From: an uncultured Porphyromonadaceae bacterium | GTDB lineage: Bacteria; Bacteroidota; Bacteroidia; Bacteroidales; Muribaculaceae | Assembly: GCA_902495075.1 (NCBI GenBank) | Contig: CABUVO010000001.1 | Span: forward strand, 1-64,000 | Direction of reading: 5' to 3' | DNA: 64,000 bases | Part shown: positions 50,005 through 59,169 of the stretch, one piece after another | How positions within the stretch are numbered: position 1 is the stretch's first letter | How the letters are laid out: each line of letters opens with the position of its first letter | Made by a program: the position numbers and the translations under genes | Notes under the pieces: model-generated | The model's database searches: none | What the model was told of the DNA's origin: nothing | The model's input: only the letters and a program-made list of their open reading frames with translations

Positions 50005-51558
50005 TTATAAAGGAATGTTGCCGTGTTTCTTGGCAGGATTAGTCTGTTTCTTTGTGGCAAGCATGTTCAGAGCCTTGATCACGCGGAAACGGGTGTTGCG
50101 AGGTTCGATGACATCATCGATATAACCATATTTGGCAGCGTTATAGGGATTGGCAAAGAGTTCACGATATTCCTCTTCTTTCTCTTTGATGAACTCAGCG
50201 GGATTTTCCTGAGTCTTGGCTTCTTTAGCATAAAGCACGCCAACTGCGCCTTCCGCGCCCATAACGGCGATTTCTGCCGATGGCCATGCGTAGTTGACAT
50301 CGCCACGAAGCTGCTTACAGCTCATCACGATGTGGCTGCCGCCATAGCTCTTACGCAAAGTTACCGTTACTTTAGGAACGGTTGCTTCTCCATAAGCGTA
50401 AAGGAGCTTTGCGCCGTGGAGAATGACACCATTGTATTCCTGTCCTGTACCAGGGAGGAAGCCCGGCACGTCAACGAGTGTAACCAACGGAATGTTGAAG
50501 GCATCGCAGAATCTCACGAAGCGAGCAGCCTTACGCGATGCGTTTGAGTCGAGAACGCCGGCAAGGACTTTTGGCTGATTGGCAACGATACCAACAGACT
50601 GACCGTTGAAACGAGCAAAACCAATGATGATGTTCTTTGCATAATCACGCTGTATCTCCAGGAATTCGCCATTGTCGACAATCGCACCGATGACATCATA
50701 CATATCATAGCTGCGTTTTGCGCTGTCGGGGATAATGTCATTTAGTTTATCTTCAAGACGATCGATCGGGTCTGTGCAGGTAACAAGTGGTGTTTCCTCG
50801 AGATTGTTCTGCGGAATATAGCTGAGAAGCTTACGCACGATTGCGATTGCATCTTCTTCAGATTCGGCAGCGAAATGTGTCACACCACTCTTTGTAGAGT
50901 GAACTGATGCTCCTCCAAGATCCTCCTGAGAAACATCTTCACCTGTAACGGTCTTCACAACAGTAGGACCGGTAAGGAACATATAGGAAAGTCCCTTGGT
51001 CATGATTGTGAAGTCTGTCAGGGCAGGGCTGTACACTGCACCTCCGGCGCAAGGACCGAGGATTGCCGAGATCTGAGGAATCACACCCGATGCAAGGATG
51101 TTGCGTTGGAAGATTTCAGAATATCCGGCAAGAGCGTTGATACCTTCCTGGATACGTGCGCCACCTGAATCGTTAAGACCGATGACAGGAGCACCCATCT
51201 TCATCGCCATGTCCATCACCTTACAGATCTTCTGTGCCATAGTCTCAGACAGAGATCCGCCGAGCACAGTGAAATCCTGAGCGAATACATATACCAAACG
51301 CCCTTCAACAGTACCGAATCCTGTTACGACACCATCACCGAGCGGATGTTTCTTATCCATTCCGAAGTTGGTTGAACGGTGTGTTACGAACATATCGAGT
51401 TCTTCGAAGCTTCCTTCGTCAAGAAGCATGGCGATGCGTTCACGGGCAGTATATTTGCCACGCTGGTGCTGTTTCTCGATAGCTTTTTCACCGCCGCCGA
51501 GACGAGCTTCAGCTCTTTTATCTATAAGCTGGCTGATTTTTTCTTCCTGTTTGCTCAT
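50005..51558 (-). CDS. mmdA: Methylmalonyl-CoA decarboxylase/acyl-CoA carboxylase carboxyltransferase subunit
   Basis: A 517-residue acyl-CoA carboxyltransferase. N-terminal crotonase-like half: LNDSGGARIQEGINALAGY and GPCAGGAVYSPAL, the CoA-ester oxyanion hole. C-terminal half: LVDVPGFLPGTGQEYNG and SYGGSHIVMSCK, the biotin side, then GAEGAVGVLY. The start at 51558 (MSKQEEKISQLIDKR) is chosen since the upstream in-frame extension is hydrophobic and unlike the family. It follows the epimerase gene and precedes the biotin carrier and membrane genes, so decarboxylation of methylmalonyl-CoA is more likely than propionyl-CoA carboxylation. Confidence 0.93.
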   Translation of the reverse strand: MSKQEEKISQLIDKRAEARLGGGEKAIEKQHQRGKYTARERIAMLLDEGSFEELDMFVTHRSTNFGMDKKHPLGDGVVTGFGTVEGRLVYVFAQDFTVLGGSLSETMAQKICKVMDMAMKMGAPVIGLNDSGGARIQEGINALAGYSEIFQRNILASGVIPQISAILGPCAGGAVYSPALTDFTIMTKGLSYMFLTGPTVVKTVTGEDVSQEDLGGASVHSTKSGVTHFAAESEEDAIAIVRKLLSYIPQNNLEETPLVTCTDPIDRLEDKLNDIIPDSAKRSYDMYDVIGAIVDNGEFLEIQRDYAKNIIIGFARFNGQSVGIVANQPKVLAGVLDSNASRKAARFVRFCDAFNIPLVTLVDVPGFLPGTGQEYNGVILHGAKLLYAYGEATVPKVTVTLRKSYGGSHIVMSCKQLRGDVNYAWPSAEIAVMGAEGAVGVLYAKEAKTQENPAEFIKEKEEEYRELFANPYNAAKYGYIDDVIEPRNTRFRVIKALNMLATKKQTNPAKKHGNIPL

Positions 51559-51657
51559 TATTATATATGTTGAAAATTGAATATATGAGTATATAAAAGA
51601 CAAAACCCACCCCGTCATGTCAAGTTTGAACAACGGAATGAGTTTTGAAATCGATAA

Positions 51658-52077
51658 TTATTTATTGGGATCCTCGCAAAGCTCTGTGAGCACAGCTTCA
51701 GTGGATTTCGGGTGGAGGAATGCGATCTGAAGACCATCTGCACCTTTACGTGGAGCTTTGTCGATAAGCTTTATGCCTTTCTCTTCAGCCTCGGCAAGAG
51801 CATTGGCAACGCCATCTTCTACAGCAAATGCCATATGGTGCATGCCACCACGACCACCGTTCTTCTCAATGAATTTTGCGATTGTGCTTTCAGGAGTTGT
51901 TGCCTCAAGAAGTTCGATCTTGGTGTCACCGACTTTAAAGAAAGCTGTAGTCACTTTCTGATCTTCAACAACTTCCTGCTTGTAGCATTTGAGTCCAAGC
52001 ACGCTTTCATAATACTTGATAGCCTCTTCGAGATTGGGAACGGCTATCCCGATGTGTTCAATGTGTGAAATTTTCAT
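51658..52077 (-). CDS. mce: Methylmalonyl-CoA epimerase
   Basis: A 139-residue glyoxalase/VOC-fold enzyme. It begins ISHIEHIGIAVPNLEEAI with the metal-binding His, has IELLEATTPES and the conserved GRGGMHHMAFAVEDG (His and Glu ligands). It interconverts (R)- and (S)-methylmalonyl-CoA, needed between the mutase (not in this window) and the decarboxylase encoded downstream. First gene of the operon, with a -7 box 48 nt before the start. Confidence 0.95.
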   Translation of the reverse strand: MKISHIEHIGIAVPNLEEAIKYYESVLGLKCYKQEVVEDQKVTTAFFKVGDTKIELLEATTPESTIAKFIEKNGGRGGMHHMAFAVEDGVANALAEAEEKGIKLIDKAPRKGADGLQIAFLHPKSTEAVLTELCEDPNK

Positions 52078-52124
52078 TGAAGTTTAGTATTTAGGTTAGT
52101 TTTGTTGCTTTTTAATATTTGGTG

Positions 52125-52132
52125 CAAATATA
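52125..52132 (-). promoter_or_regulatory. -7 box of the methylmalonyl-CoA decarboxylase operon
   Basis: TATATTTG on the minus strand, 48 nt before the mce ATG. It lies back to back with the lpxD promoter, 33 bp away. Confidence 0.6.
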
Positions 52133-52165
52133 CTAATTTTTTTCGTGTAAATGATAAAAATTTTG

Positions 52166-52173
52166 TAATTTTG
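52166..52173 (+). promoter_or_regulatory. -7 box of the lpxD operon
   Basis: TAATTTTG, 20 nt before the lpxD ATG. Confidence 0.6.
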
Positions 52174-52193
52174 CAAAAACATATTACGACTAC

Positions 52194-53189
52194 ATGGAAC
52201 TAACACCCCAACTGATTGCCTCTATGATCGGGGGCAAGGTTGAAGGCGACGGGAATGTCAAGCTCACAGGCTTTGCCAAAATTGAGGAGGCAGTGCCCGG
52301 TTACGTCACGTTTATAGCCAACCCTAAATATTCTCATTATATATATGAGACCAAAGCTTCGGCGGTATTGGTATCTGATGATTTCCAGCTGGAGCATCCG
52401 GTAACGCCGGTCTTGATCAGAGTCAAAGATCCCTATGTGGCATTGGCGGATCTGATGAATGCAATGGAGAGCACACGCCCACAGCCTAAAGGCATTGAGC
52501 AACCTTGCTTTATTGCCGATGGTGTTGCAGTGCCTGAAGATGCATATATCGGAGCGTTCGCTTATATAGGTAAAGGAGCAGTCATTGGCAGAGGTGCCAA
52601 AATCTATCCTCAGACTTACATTGGAGAAAATGTAAAAATAGGAGAGGACTGTGTGATCCGCGCCGGAGTGAAGATCTATCAGGATTGTGTGATCGGAAAC
52701 AGATGCATCATACATTCGGGTGCGGTGATTGGTGCCGACGGATTCGGTTTTGCTCCCCTTCCTGACGGATCTTACGAGAAGATTCCCCAGATTGGTAATG
52801 TCATTCTTGATGATGATGTAGAAATCGGAGCGAATACCACGATTGACCGTGCCACGTTTGGTTCGACTCGAATCGGCAAAGGCACTAAGCTTGACAACCT
52901 TATTCAGGTTGCCCATAATGTCGAGATCGGCGTGGGAAATGTGTTTGCCGCTCAGGTCGGAGTCGCCGGCTCTACAAAGATCGGCAATTACAATCAGGTA
53001 GGCGGCCAGGTCGGCTTTGCCGGTCATATCCACGTGGGTAATATGAACCAGTTTGGCGCTCAGTCGGGAATCCCCAGCAATGTCGGCGACGGCAACAGAC
53101 TGATTGGATATCCTGCTGTCGAGCTCAAGCAATTCGCGAAGACTCAGGTATATCTGAAACGTCTGGGAGAACTGTTTAACAAGAAATAA
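52194..53189 (+). CDS. lpxD: UDP-3-O-acylglucosamine N-acyltransferase
   Basis: A 331-residue LbH acyltransferase. An N-terminal uridine-binding domain (about 1-100) is followed by hexapeptide repeats. The catalytic His is in DNLIQVAHNVEIG (near 241), and the tail is helical. It adds the second acyl chain in lipid A synthesis. The order lpxD-lpxC/fabZ-lpxA gives a complete early lipid A cassette (except lpxB and later enzymes). Short gaps support one transcript. Confidence 0.95.
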   Translation: MELTPQLIASMIGGKVEGDGNVKLTGFAKIEEAVPGYVTFIANPKYSHYIYETKASAVLVSDDFQLEHPVTPVLIRVKDPYVALADLMNAMESTRPQPKGIEQPCFIADGVAVPEDAYIGAFAYIGKGAVIGRGAKIYPQTYIGENVKIGEDCVIRAGVKIYQDCVIGNRCIIHSGAVIGADGFGFAPLPDGSYEKIPQIGNVILDDDVEIGANTTIDRATFGSTRIGKGTKLDNLIQVAHNVEIGVGNVFAAQVGVAGSTKIGNYNQVGGQVGFAGHIHVGNMNQFGAQSGIPSNVGDGNRLIGYPAVELKQFAKTQVYLKRLGELFNKK

Positions 53190-53242
53190 TAACATCGTCT
53201 CTCGGATCTTGAGAACAGACAGAGAGGCAGAACAAATATAAT

Positions 53243-54622
53243 ATGCAACAGCTAACACTAAATGAATCTTTCACAGTCAAAGGGAAAGGTTTGCATTCGG
53301 GACTGAATATAACAGCCACATTTAATCCTGCGCCTGAAAACACAGGGTATCGTATATGTCGTGTAGATCTTGACGATCGTCCGATAATTCCCGCTGTGGC
53401 GGAAAATGTGGTTGATACACAGCGTGGCACCGTGCTCGGGAAGGGAGACGTAAGGGTGTCAACTGTGGAACATTCATTAGCTGCGTTATACGCAGCCGGA
53501 GTGGACAACTGCCTTATTGAGGTTGATGGTCCTGAACTTCCTATTCTTGACGGAAGTGCTATCATATATGTCAATGAAATCGAGCGTGTCGGTCTTAAGG
53601 AACAGAATGCTGACAAAGATTTCTATATCATCAAAGAGAAAACGCAGTTTAAAGATGAGTCAGGCTCAATGCTGACAATTTATCCGGATGATGGCTTCAG
53701 CGTGGAGTGTATGGTGGAGTATAATTCACCTGTGCTTCCCAATCAATTTGCCGTGCTTGATGACCTTGCGGAATTTAAACAGGAAGTGGCAAGTGCGCGT
53801 ACATTTGTTTTCGTTCGTGAGATAGAGAGCCTTCTTAATTACAATCTTATAAAAGGTGGTGATCTTGACAACGCTATAGTGATTTATGATCAAGAGATTC
53901 CTCAGGAAAAGATTGATGAGATATGTGATATAGTGAAAGTGCCGCATATGCATCTCAGTAAATTGGGATATATCAATCCGAAACCTCTCACATGGGATAA
54001 TGAGCCTGCTCGCCATAAACTTATGGATATTATTGGTGATCTGGCATTGATTGGTCGTCCGATCAAAGGCAGGGTAGTTGCAATTCGTCCGGGACATACT
54101 GTAAACAATAAGTTTACACGTATGGTGCGCAAAGAAGTGAAACACACTGAGGCTCAGAGCCCGCTTTATAATCCCAATGAGGCTCCTCTTATTGATGTTA
54201 ACGGTATAAAGAAGCTGTTGCCCCATCGCTATCCATTCCTTCTTATTGACAAAATCATTGAGATAGATCAGAAGCATTGTGTGGCGGTGAAGAATGTAAC
54301 TGTCAATGAACCATTCTTCCAGGGTCATTTCCCGCAGGAACCGGTTATGCCAGGTGTGCTGCAGGTTGAAGCAATGGCTCAGGCAGCCGGTGTGCTTGTG
54401 TTGAATTTTCTTGAGGAACCGGAAAAATATTCCACTTATTTCCTTAAGATAGATAATGTGAAATTCCGTCAGAAAGTTGTTCCTGGCAATACGTTGCTTC
54501 TCAGTGTGGCTCTTACCACAGAAATTCGCCGCGGATGCGCAATGGTGAAAGGTTATGCATTCGTTGGAGAAAAGATAGTATGCGAAGCTGAGTTTATGGC
54601 GCAGATCATTAAAAACAAATAA
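53243..54622 (+). CDS. lpxC: Bifunctional UDP-3-O-acyl-GlcNAc deacetylase / 3-hydroxyacyl-ACP dehydratase
   Basis: A 459-residue fusion. Residues 1-300 are LpxC: the zinc ligand His in VEHSLAALYAAGVDN (near 75) and the pair in HKLMDIIGDLAL (near 258). Residues about 315-459 are FabZ: LLPHRYPFLLIDKI with the active His, the catalytic Glu/His region HFPQEPVMPGVLQVEAMAQAAG, and ending in a FAQ-like block. The fusion commits the cell to lipid A and supplies hydroxyacyl-ACP. It is the standard Bacteroidetes form. It overlaps neither neighbour; gaps of 53 and 11 nt. Confidence 0.96.
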   Translation: MQQLTLNESFTVKGKGLHSGLNITATFNPAPENTGYRICRVDLDDRPIIPAVAENVVDTQRGTVLGKGDVRVSTVEHSLAALYAAGVDNCLIEVDGPELPILDGSAIIYVNEIERVGLKEQNADKDFYIIKEKTQFKDESGSMLTIYPDDGFSVECMVEYNSPVLPNQFAVLDDLAEFKQEVASARTFVFVREIESLLNYNLIKGGDLDNAIVIYDQEIPQEKIDEICDIVKVPHMHLSKLGYINPKPLTWDNEPARHKLMDIIGDLALIGRPIKGRVVAIRPGHTVNNKFTRMVRKEVKHTEAQSPLYNPNEAPLIDVNGIKKLLPHRYPFLLIDKIIEIDQKHCVAVKNVTVNEPFFQGHFPQEPVMPGVLQVEAMAQAAGVLVLNFLEEPEKYSTYFLKIDNVKFRQKVVPGNTLLLSVALTTEIRRGCAMVKGYAFVGEKIVCEAEFMAQIIKNK

Positions 54623-54633
54623 TTCAGAGTATA

Positions 54634-55407
54634 ATGTCAAATTTATATAGTGTCCATCCGGATGCAAAAATCGGACGCAATGTAACGATCGGTAATTTTA
54701 CCAACATTTATGAAGATGTTGAGATTGGAGACAATTGCGAGATTTTTGGAAATGTTACTATATTCCCCGGTGCAAGAATAGGAAATAATGTAAGGATATT
54801 TCCCGGTGCGGTGGTTGCCGGCATACCTCAGGATCTTAAATTCAAGGGAGAAAAGACCTATGCTTATGTTGGTGACGGCACTACTCTTCGCGAGTGTACA
54901 ACTGTGAATCGGGGTACTGCCTCAAAAGGTGAGACCAGGATAGGTAAGAATTGCCTTATCATGGCTTATTGTCACGTAGCGCATGATTGTCGTCTTGGAA
55001 ATCGAGTAATTATGTCTAATGCAACTCAGCTTGCAGGAGAAGTAGTAGTAGATGATTGCGCTGTTATTGGAGGCGGGAGTCTGATTCATCAATTCTGTCA
55101 TCTTGGTCGCAACATCATGTTGCAGGGCGGAGCTTTGGTGAATAAGGATATTCCGCCGTTTGTGAAGGCAGCTCGCGAACCTATTTCTTATGTAGGTCTG
55201 AATACTGTCGGATTGCATCGCAATGGTTTCACCGAAGAAGAAATCAGGCATATTGGTGAAATCTACAGATTGCTTTACATGAGTGATCTGAATGTTACCA
55301 ATGCGGTTAAACTTATAGAGGAACGTATCCCCGAATCTACATATCGCAAAGAGATCGTGGACTTTGTTACAAATTCGGAAAGAGGCATTATTCGTTCGGT
55401 GATTTAG
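54634..55407 (+). CDS. lpxA: UDP-N-acetylglucosamine O-acyltransferase
   Basis: A 257-residue LbH acyltransferase. Hexapeptide repeats run from residue 5 to about 190. The catalytic His is in MAYCHVAHDCRLGN (near 119-125), and the helical C-terminal domain includes ITNAVK-like LNVTNAVKLIEERI. It transfers the first hydroxyacyl chain to UDP-GlcNAc. Last gene of the lpx operon, ending at a strong terminator. Confidence 0.96.
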   Translation: MSNLYSVHPDAKIGRNVTIGNFTNIYEDVEIGDNCEIFGNVTIFPGARIGNNVRIFPGAVVAGIPQDLKFKGEKTYAYVGDGTTLRECTTVNRGTASKGETRIGKNCLIMAYCHVAHDCRLGNRVIMSNATQLAGEVVVDDCAVIGGGSLIHQFCHLGRNIMLQGGALVNKDIPPFVKAAREPISYVGLNTVGLHRNGFTEEEIRHIGEIYRLLYMSDLNVTNAVKLIEERIPESTYRKEIVDFVTNSERGIIRSVI

Positions 55408-55439
55408 GACTCTATCTAATATTGAGATAAACAGGATAT

Positions 55440-55478
55440 AAAAAATAAGGATTGCCATTGTGGCAATCCTTATTTTTT
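55440..55478. terminator. Bidirectional terminator after lpxA
   Basis: An 18-bp perfect stem (left arm AAAAAATAAGGATTGCCA) with a TTG loop and T runs on both strands, between lpxA and the Crp-type gene. Confidence 0.9.
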
Positions 55479-55522
55479 GTATCGAAGCATGATCATGGAA
55501 TCATAACAATTCAAATCAATCT

Positions 55523-56230
55523 TTATCCGAATTTTGATATCTTGCGAAGTTGCGGTTCATTTATGATCTTGATTCTTCTGCCGTCAACAAGAATCAATTT
55601 TTCCGTTACGAACGACATTAGTGTGCGTATGGCGTTTGACGTTGTCATATTGGAAAGATTGGCAAGGTCCTCTCGGCTCATGTATATCTTCAGTGTTGAG
55701 TCATCATCCTCATAGCCGTAGTTGTCGGCGAGCAAAAGGAGTGATTCTGCAAGGCGTCCGCGGATATGTTTTTGAGTCAGATTGATTATTTTCGTATCCG
55801 CTCCCCCGAGATTGCGCGATAATTCGTGGATGAAAAACATTGCCAAATCATTATTCTGGCGAACAAGATCTTCAACTATGCGCATCGGAATTATTCCAAT
55901 AACCGATGGCTCAAACGCAGCCGCTGTCGAAACATAAGGCTCGCGGGCAAAGTAGGCGCGATATCCGAAATATTGAACCGGACGATAAAGACGCAGTATT
56001 TGAACTCTATCACCAATGCCGCTCTTATAAAGTTTAACTTTGCCATCAAGCAAGCAATACAGGTTTTCGGGAGTCTCTTTTTCCGCGTAGATTATCTGAT
56101 TCTTTTTGTATTGTTCGTATCGGAAATTATCGGTGACGATACGTTTCTCTTCCGGACGAAGTGCATTCCACATATCCGAAAGATCATCTCCAATGATTCG
56201 CTCTAATGTACTTTTCTTTATCATATTCAC
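55523..56230 (-). CDS. Crp/Fnr family transcriptional regulator
   Basis: A 235-residue regulator. The cyclic-nucleotide-binding-type beta roll (about 10-125; LYCLLDGKVKLYKSGIGDRVQILRLY) is followed by a dimer helix and the HTH (IYMSREDLANLSNMTTSNAIRTL). No Cys cluster for an Fe-S centre is present at the N-terminus, so it is not a typical Fnr. The ligand is unknown. A second in-frame Met lies two codons downstream, which is equally possible as start. It is separated from the men operon end by 84 nt. Confidence 0.9.
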   Translation of the reverse strand: MNMIKKSTLERIIGDDLSDMWNALRPEEKRIVTDNFRYEQYKKNQIIYAEKETPENLYCLLDGKVKLYKSGIGDRVQILRLYRPVQYFGYRAYFAREPYVSTAAAFEPSVIGIIPMRIVEDLVRQNNDLAMFFIHELSRNLGGADTKIINLTQKHIRGRLAESLLLLADNYGYEDDDSTLKIYMSREDLANLSNMTTSNAIRTLMSFVTEKLILVDGRRIKIINEPQLRKISKFG

Positions 56231-56314
56231 CTGCTGTAGTACTAAGATAACAGGGCTTTTCTGTTTTATAACACAAATTTATAACAAAATTTGTTAAAAA
56301 TGAAATTTTTAGCC

Positions 56315-57241
56315 TCAAATCTTCCTAATTATCTTTCCATTCGGCGTCAGAGATAGTTTTTCTTTGATTATTATTTGTTTTGGACGTAAAAAACCATCTT
56401 CAATGCTGTTGCAGGCTTCTTGTATAAACTCTATATTTTTATTATCTGTTTGTGCTACTATCACAAGTCGTTCCCCCCATTTTTCATCAGGTAAAGATGT
56501 TATAAAAAACGGAAAGTCAAGTTTAGTGGAAAGAATCTCTTCAACTTTTTCAGGATTTATTTTTTTACCTCCGGAAATAATGATGTTGTCGAGTCTGCCA
56601 AGTATATGGAATTCTGTTGGAGATAAGATTTCGGCTGCATCATTTGTTACGATTGTTTGCCATCCGGGCATATTGATCCTCAATGCTCCATTATCATCTT
56701 CTACTGTTATATTCCCTAATGTTTTGAAGGGAGCTGAGAGCATATCTATTTTTCTCAAGGCAATGTGAGAGGAGGTTTCTGTCATCCCATAACTTTCGAA
56801 AGCGTTCACACCACTGTCGTAGATCCTTTTCCTGAGGGTTGCAGGAATAGCTGATCCTCCAACAAGTATATTCCTGATTTCAGGCATTGTTGCAAGATTA
56901 TCAAGAATATATATCATCTGTGAAGGAACAACGGATAGGAGAGAAATCGTTTTGCCTTCGTATTTTTCAAGCGGACGATTAGTGGGTTCTTCCCATTGGA
57001 ATTCACATCCGATATATTGTTGACGCACAAACATCATCTTGCCTCCGATATAATCAGGGGATATACAGGAGTACAGAAGATCGTTCTCGTTAATACCGAA
57101 ATACTCAACAGTGCGTCGTGCACTGTTGAGCATTTCAGTCTTTGACAGAAGAATCTCTTTCGGCATTCCGGTAGAACCGGAAGTGTGGCATGGGATTCTG
57201 TCGTATGTGCGCCATTGAACGGCTAATTCTTCGTAAGTCAT
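56315..57241 (-). CDS. menE: o-Succinylbenzoate-CoA ligase (short form)
   Basis: A 308-residue adenylate-forming enzyme. It starts close to the ATP-binding P-loop HTSGSTGMPKEILLSK (residue 20 onward), then has ESYGMTETSSHIALRK (near 150), GRLDNIIISGGKKINPEK (near 225) and the catalytic Lys in LTPNGKIIRK at the end. The N-terminal 100-150 residues of B. subtilis-type MenE are missing, a feature of Bacteroidetes MenE that is pronounced here. The start 57241 is 4 nt past the menC stop. It makes OSB-CoA for menaquinone. Confidence 0.88.
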   Translation of the reverse strand: MTYEELAVQWRTYDRIPCHTSGSTGMPKEILLSKTEMLNSARRTVEYFGINENDLLYSCISPDYIGGKMMFVRQQYIGCEFQWEEPTNRPLEKYEGKTISLLSVVPSQMIYILDNLATMPEIRNILVGGSAIPATLRKRIYDSGVNAFESYGMTETSSHIALRKIDMLSAPFKTLGNITVEDDNGALRINMPGWQTIVTNDAAEILSPTEFHILGRLDNIIISGGKKINPEKVEEILSTKLDFPFFITSLPDEKWGERLVIVAQTDNKNIEFIQEACNSIEDGFLRPKQIIIKEKLSLTPNGKIIRKI

Positions 57242-57245
57242 ATCT

Positions 57246-58304
57246 TCAACTTCTCCAGTCAAGACTATTGATGGCATCATAATCCAATGACATATCCGGA
57301 TTATATTTTAGATGTTCGCCATCGGTATATATTGGTGAATCAATATTGTTGGTAAATAGTGCTCCTGTACCGAGCCCTTGAGGGATTGCCTGTTTTAAAG
57401 TGGCAACCCATTGAGCAAGTGCATTCAGTCCGATATTTGACTCCAGAGATGATGTGATCCACCATCCGATACCTCTTTCATCTGCAAGTCTTATCCATTC
57501 TTCAGCTCCTGAAAATCCTCCTTCAAGTGATGGTTTGATCACGATATATGCAGGTTTGATTTCATCGAGCATAGCAATTTTTGATTCCCTATCGAATTTA
57601 CCGATAAGTTCTTCATCCAGTGCGATTGGAAGAGGGGAAACATCACATAAAAAACGCATTAGCTGAGGATTCCCACTCTTTATCGGCTGCTCGATGGAAT
57701 GAACTCCTAAATCAGCAAGCCTCTTGAGGCGTGGCAATGCGTTATCCATTGTGAATCCTCCATTCGCATCAACACGTATCTCGACTTTATCGCGATCATA
57801 CCTACGGCGGATATATTCAATCATATCCACCTCGCTTTTCCAATCAATAGCACCTATCTTTAGCTTTATGCAAGAGAAACCTGTTGTAAGTTTTGTTTCT
57901 ATCTGCTCGATCATTCTGTCATAATCGCCCATCCATATGAGTCCGTTGATTATGATATCCCTTTGTCCGAGAATGAAAGGAGGGTTAAAATAAATACCCT
58001 TACACCCTCCGCTGAAATCACGGATGGCTTGTTCCAAACCCATTTGAAGAGATGGAAATCTGGATAGGTCGGTCTGCAGACCAAGGCGTATATTGGCTTG
58101 CAGTTCCATCAGTTTATAGAAATACCGTTCATCCGCCTCTGGGGAAAGACCAGGAAAAACTGCCGCTTCTCCTAATCCGAAGTTTGATGGGTCAGATTCA
58201 TCGAAAATGCGGATAAAACAAGTGATTTTCTCTGTTAGCACACCTCGTGATGTGCCCGCAGGTTTCTTGAAAATCAAATTATAAGGACAAAATTCTAATC
58301 TCAC
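57246..58304 (-). CDS. menC: o-Succinylbenzoate synthase
   Basis: A 352-residue enolase-superfamily enzyme. The N-terminal cap has KKPAGTSRGVLTEK; the barrel shows the catalytic Lys pair region FSCIKLKIGA, metal Asp/Glu in RVDANGGF and SIEQPIKSG, and LDEELIG. GTG at 58304 is the preferred start: it gives the normal short N-terminus and lies 10 nt past the menB stop, while the ATG at 58391 would overlap menB by 77 nt. It dehydrates SHCHC to o-succinylbenzoate. Confidence 0.9.
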   Translation of the reverse strand: MRLEFCPYNLIFKKPAGTSRGVLTEKITCFIRIFDESDPSNFGLGEAAVFPGLSPEADERYFYKLMELQANIRLGLQTDLSRFPSLQMGLEQAIRDFSGGCKGIYFNPPFILGQRDIIINGLIWMGDYDRMIEQIETKLTTGFSCIKLKIGAIDWKSEVDMIEYIRRRYDRDKVEIRVDANGGFTMDNALPRLKRLADLGVHSIEQPIKSGNPQLMRFLCDVSPLPIALDEELIGKFDRESKIAMLDEIKPAYIVIKPSLEGGFSGAEEWIRLADERGIGWWITSSLESNIGLNALAQWVATLKQAIPQGLGTGALFTNNIDSPIYTDGEHLKYNPDMSLDYDAINSLDWRS

Positions 58305-58314
58305 GGTTTTAAAA

Positions 58315-59127
58315 TCAAGGGAACATTGGATATTGGTCGAAGTTGGGATCACGTTTTTCGAGGAATGCATTCTTTCCTTCCTGCGCTTCATCCATCATGT
58401 AATACATTAGTGTTGCGTCACCCGCAAATTCCATTAGACCATGTTGTCCGTCAAGTTCAGCATTTAGCGCCCGTTTGATCATTCTGATAGCAAAAGGAGA
58501 GCGGTTCATGATTGTGCGAGCCCATTCCACTGTTGTCTCTTCAAGTTTTTCGAAGGGAACTACAGCATTTATCATGCCCATCTCCAAAGCCTCCTGGGCA
58601 GTGTATTGTTTACAGAGATACCAAATCTCACGCGCTTTCTTCTGTCCTACACAACGTGCAAGATATGACGCGCCAAAACCTCCATCGAAACTTCCGACTT
58701 TGGGACCTGTCTGCCCGAACCGCGCGTTATCCGACGCTATGGAAAGATCGCATACGACCTGCAGCACGTTTCCGCCTCCGATGGAATACCCGTTTACCAT
58801 GGCGATTACAGGTTTGGGAATGGATCGGATTGCATGGTGAAGCTCAAGAACGTTAAGGCGTGGAACGCCATTTTCATCAACGTAGCCGCCGTGACCTTTG
58901 GCATTCTGATCGCCACCGCTACAAAACGCTTTATCTCCAATACCCGTAAGGATAATAACGCGGATATCGGCACGTTCACGACATATGGCAAATGCTTCGA
59001 GCATTTCTTTATTTGTTAAAGGACGAAAAGCATTGTAGACTTTGGGACGATTAATTGTGATTTTTGCAATGCCGTCCAATTCCTCAAAAAGAATATCGGT
59101 GTATTCTTTTATAGTCTTCCAGTTCAT
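58315..59127 (-). CDS. menB: 1,4-Dihydroxy-2-naphthoyl-CoA synthase
   Basis: A 270-residue crotonase-fold enzyme. Signatures: ITINRPKVYNAFRPLTNKEM, SGGDQNAKGHGGYVDENG, the oxyanion/active-site block VNGYSIGGGNVLQVVCDL and GSFDGGFGASYLAR, which is the MenB-specific loop. It closes the second ring of the quinone. Operon order is menD-menB-menC-menE on the minus strand. Confidence 0.96.
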   Translation of the reverse strand: MNWKTIKEYTDILFEELDGIAKITINRPKVYNAFRPLTNKEMLEAFAICRERADIRVIILTGIGDKAFCSGGDQNAKGHGGYVDENGVPRLNVLELHHAIRSIPKPVIAMVNGYSIGGGNVLQVVCDLSIASDNARFGQTGPKVGSFDGGFGASYLARCVGQKKAREIWYLCKQYTAQEALEMGMINAVVPFEKLEETTVEWARTIMNRSPFAIRMIKRALNAELDGQHGLMEFAGDATLMYYMMDEAQEGKNAFLEKRDPNFDQYPMFP

Positions 59128-59169
59128 AATACAAATATTTTTATTGCAGAAAGGAGCGAATAAGTTATT

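Noticed and set aside
52200..53258. 352-codon minus-strand frame opposite lpxD
   Set aside because: Long but exactly opposite a well-supported lpxD gene; it arises from its codon use and has no recognisable domain or promoter.
53726..54667. 313-codon minus-strand frame opposite lpxC-fabZ
   Set aside because: Shadow of the fusion gene, no domain.
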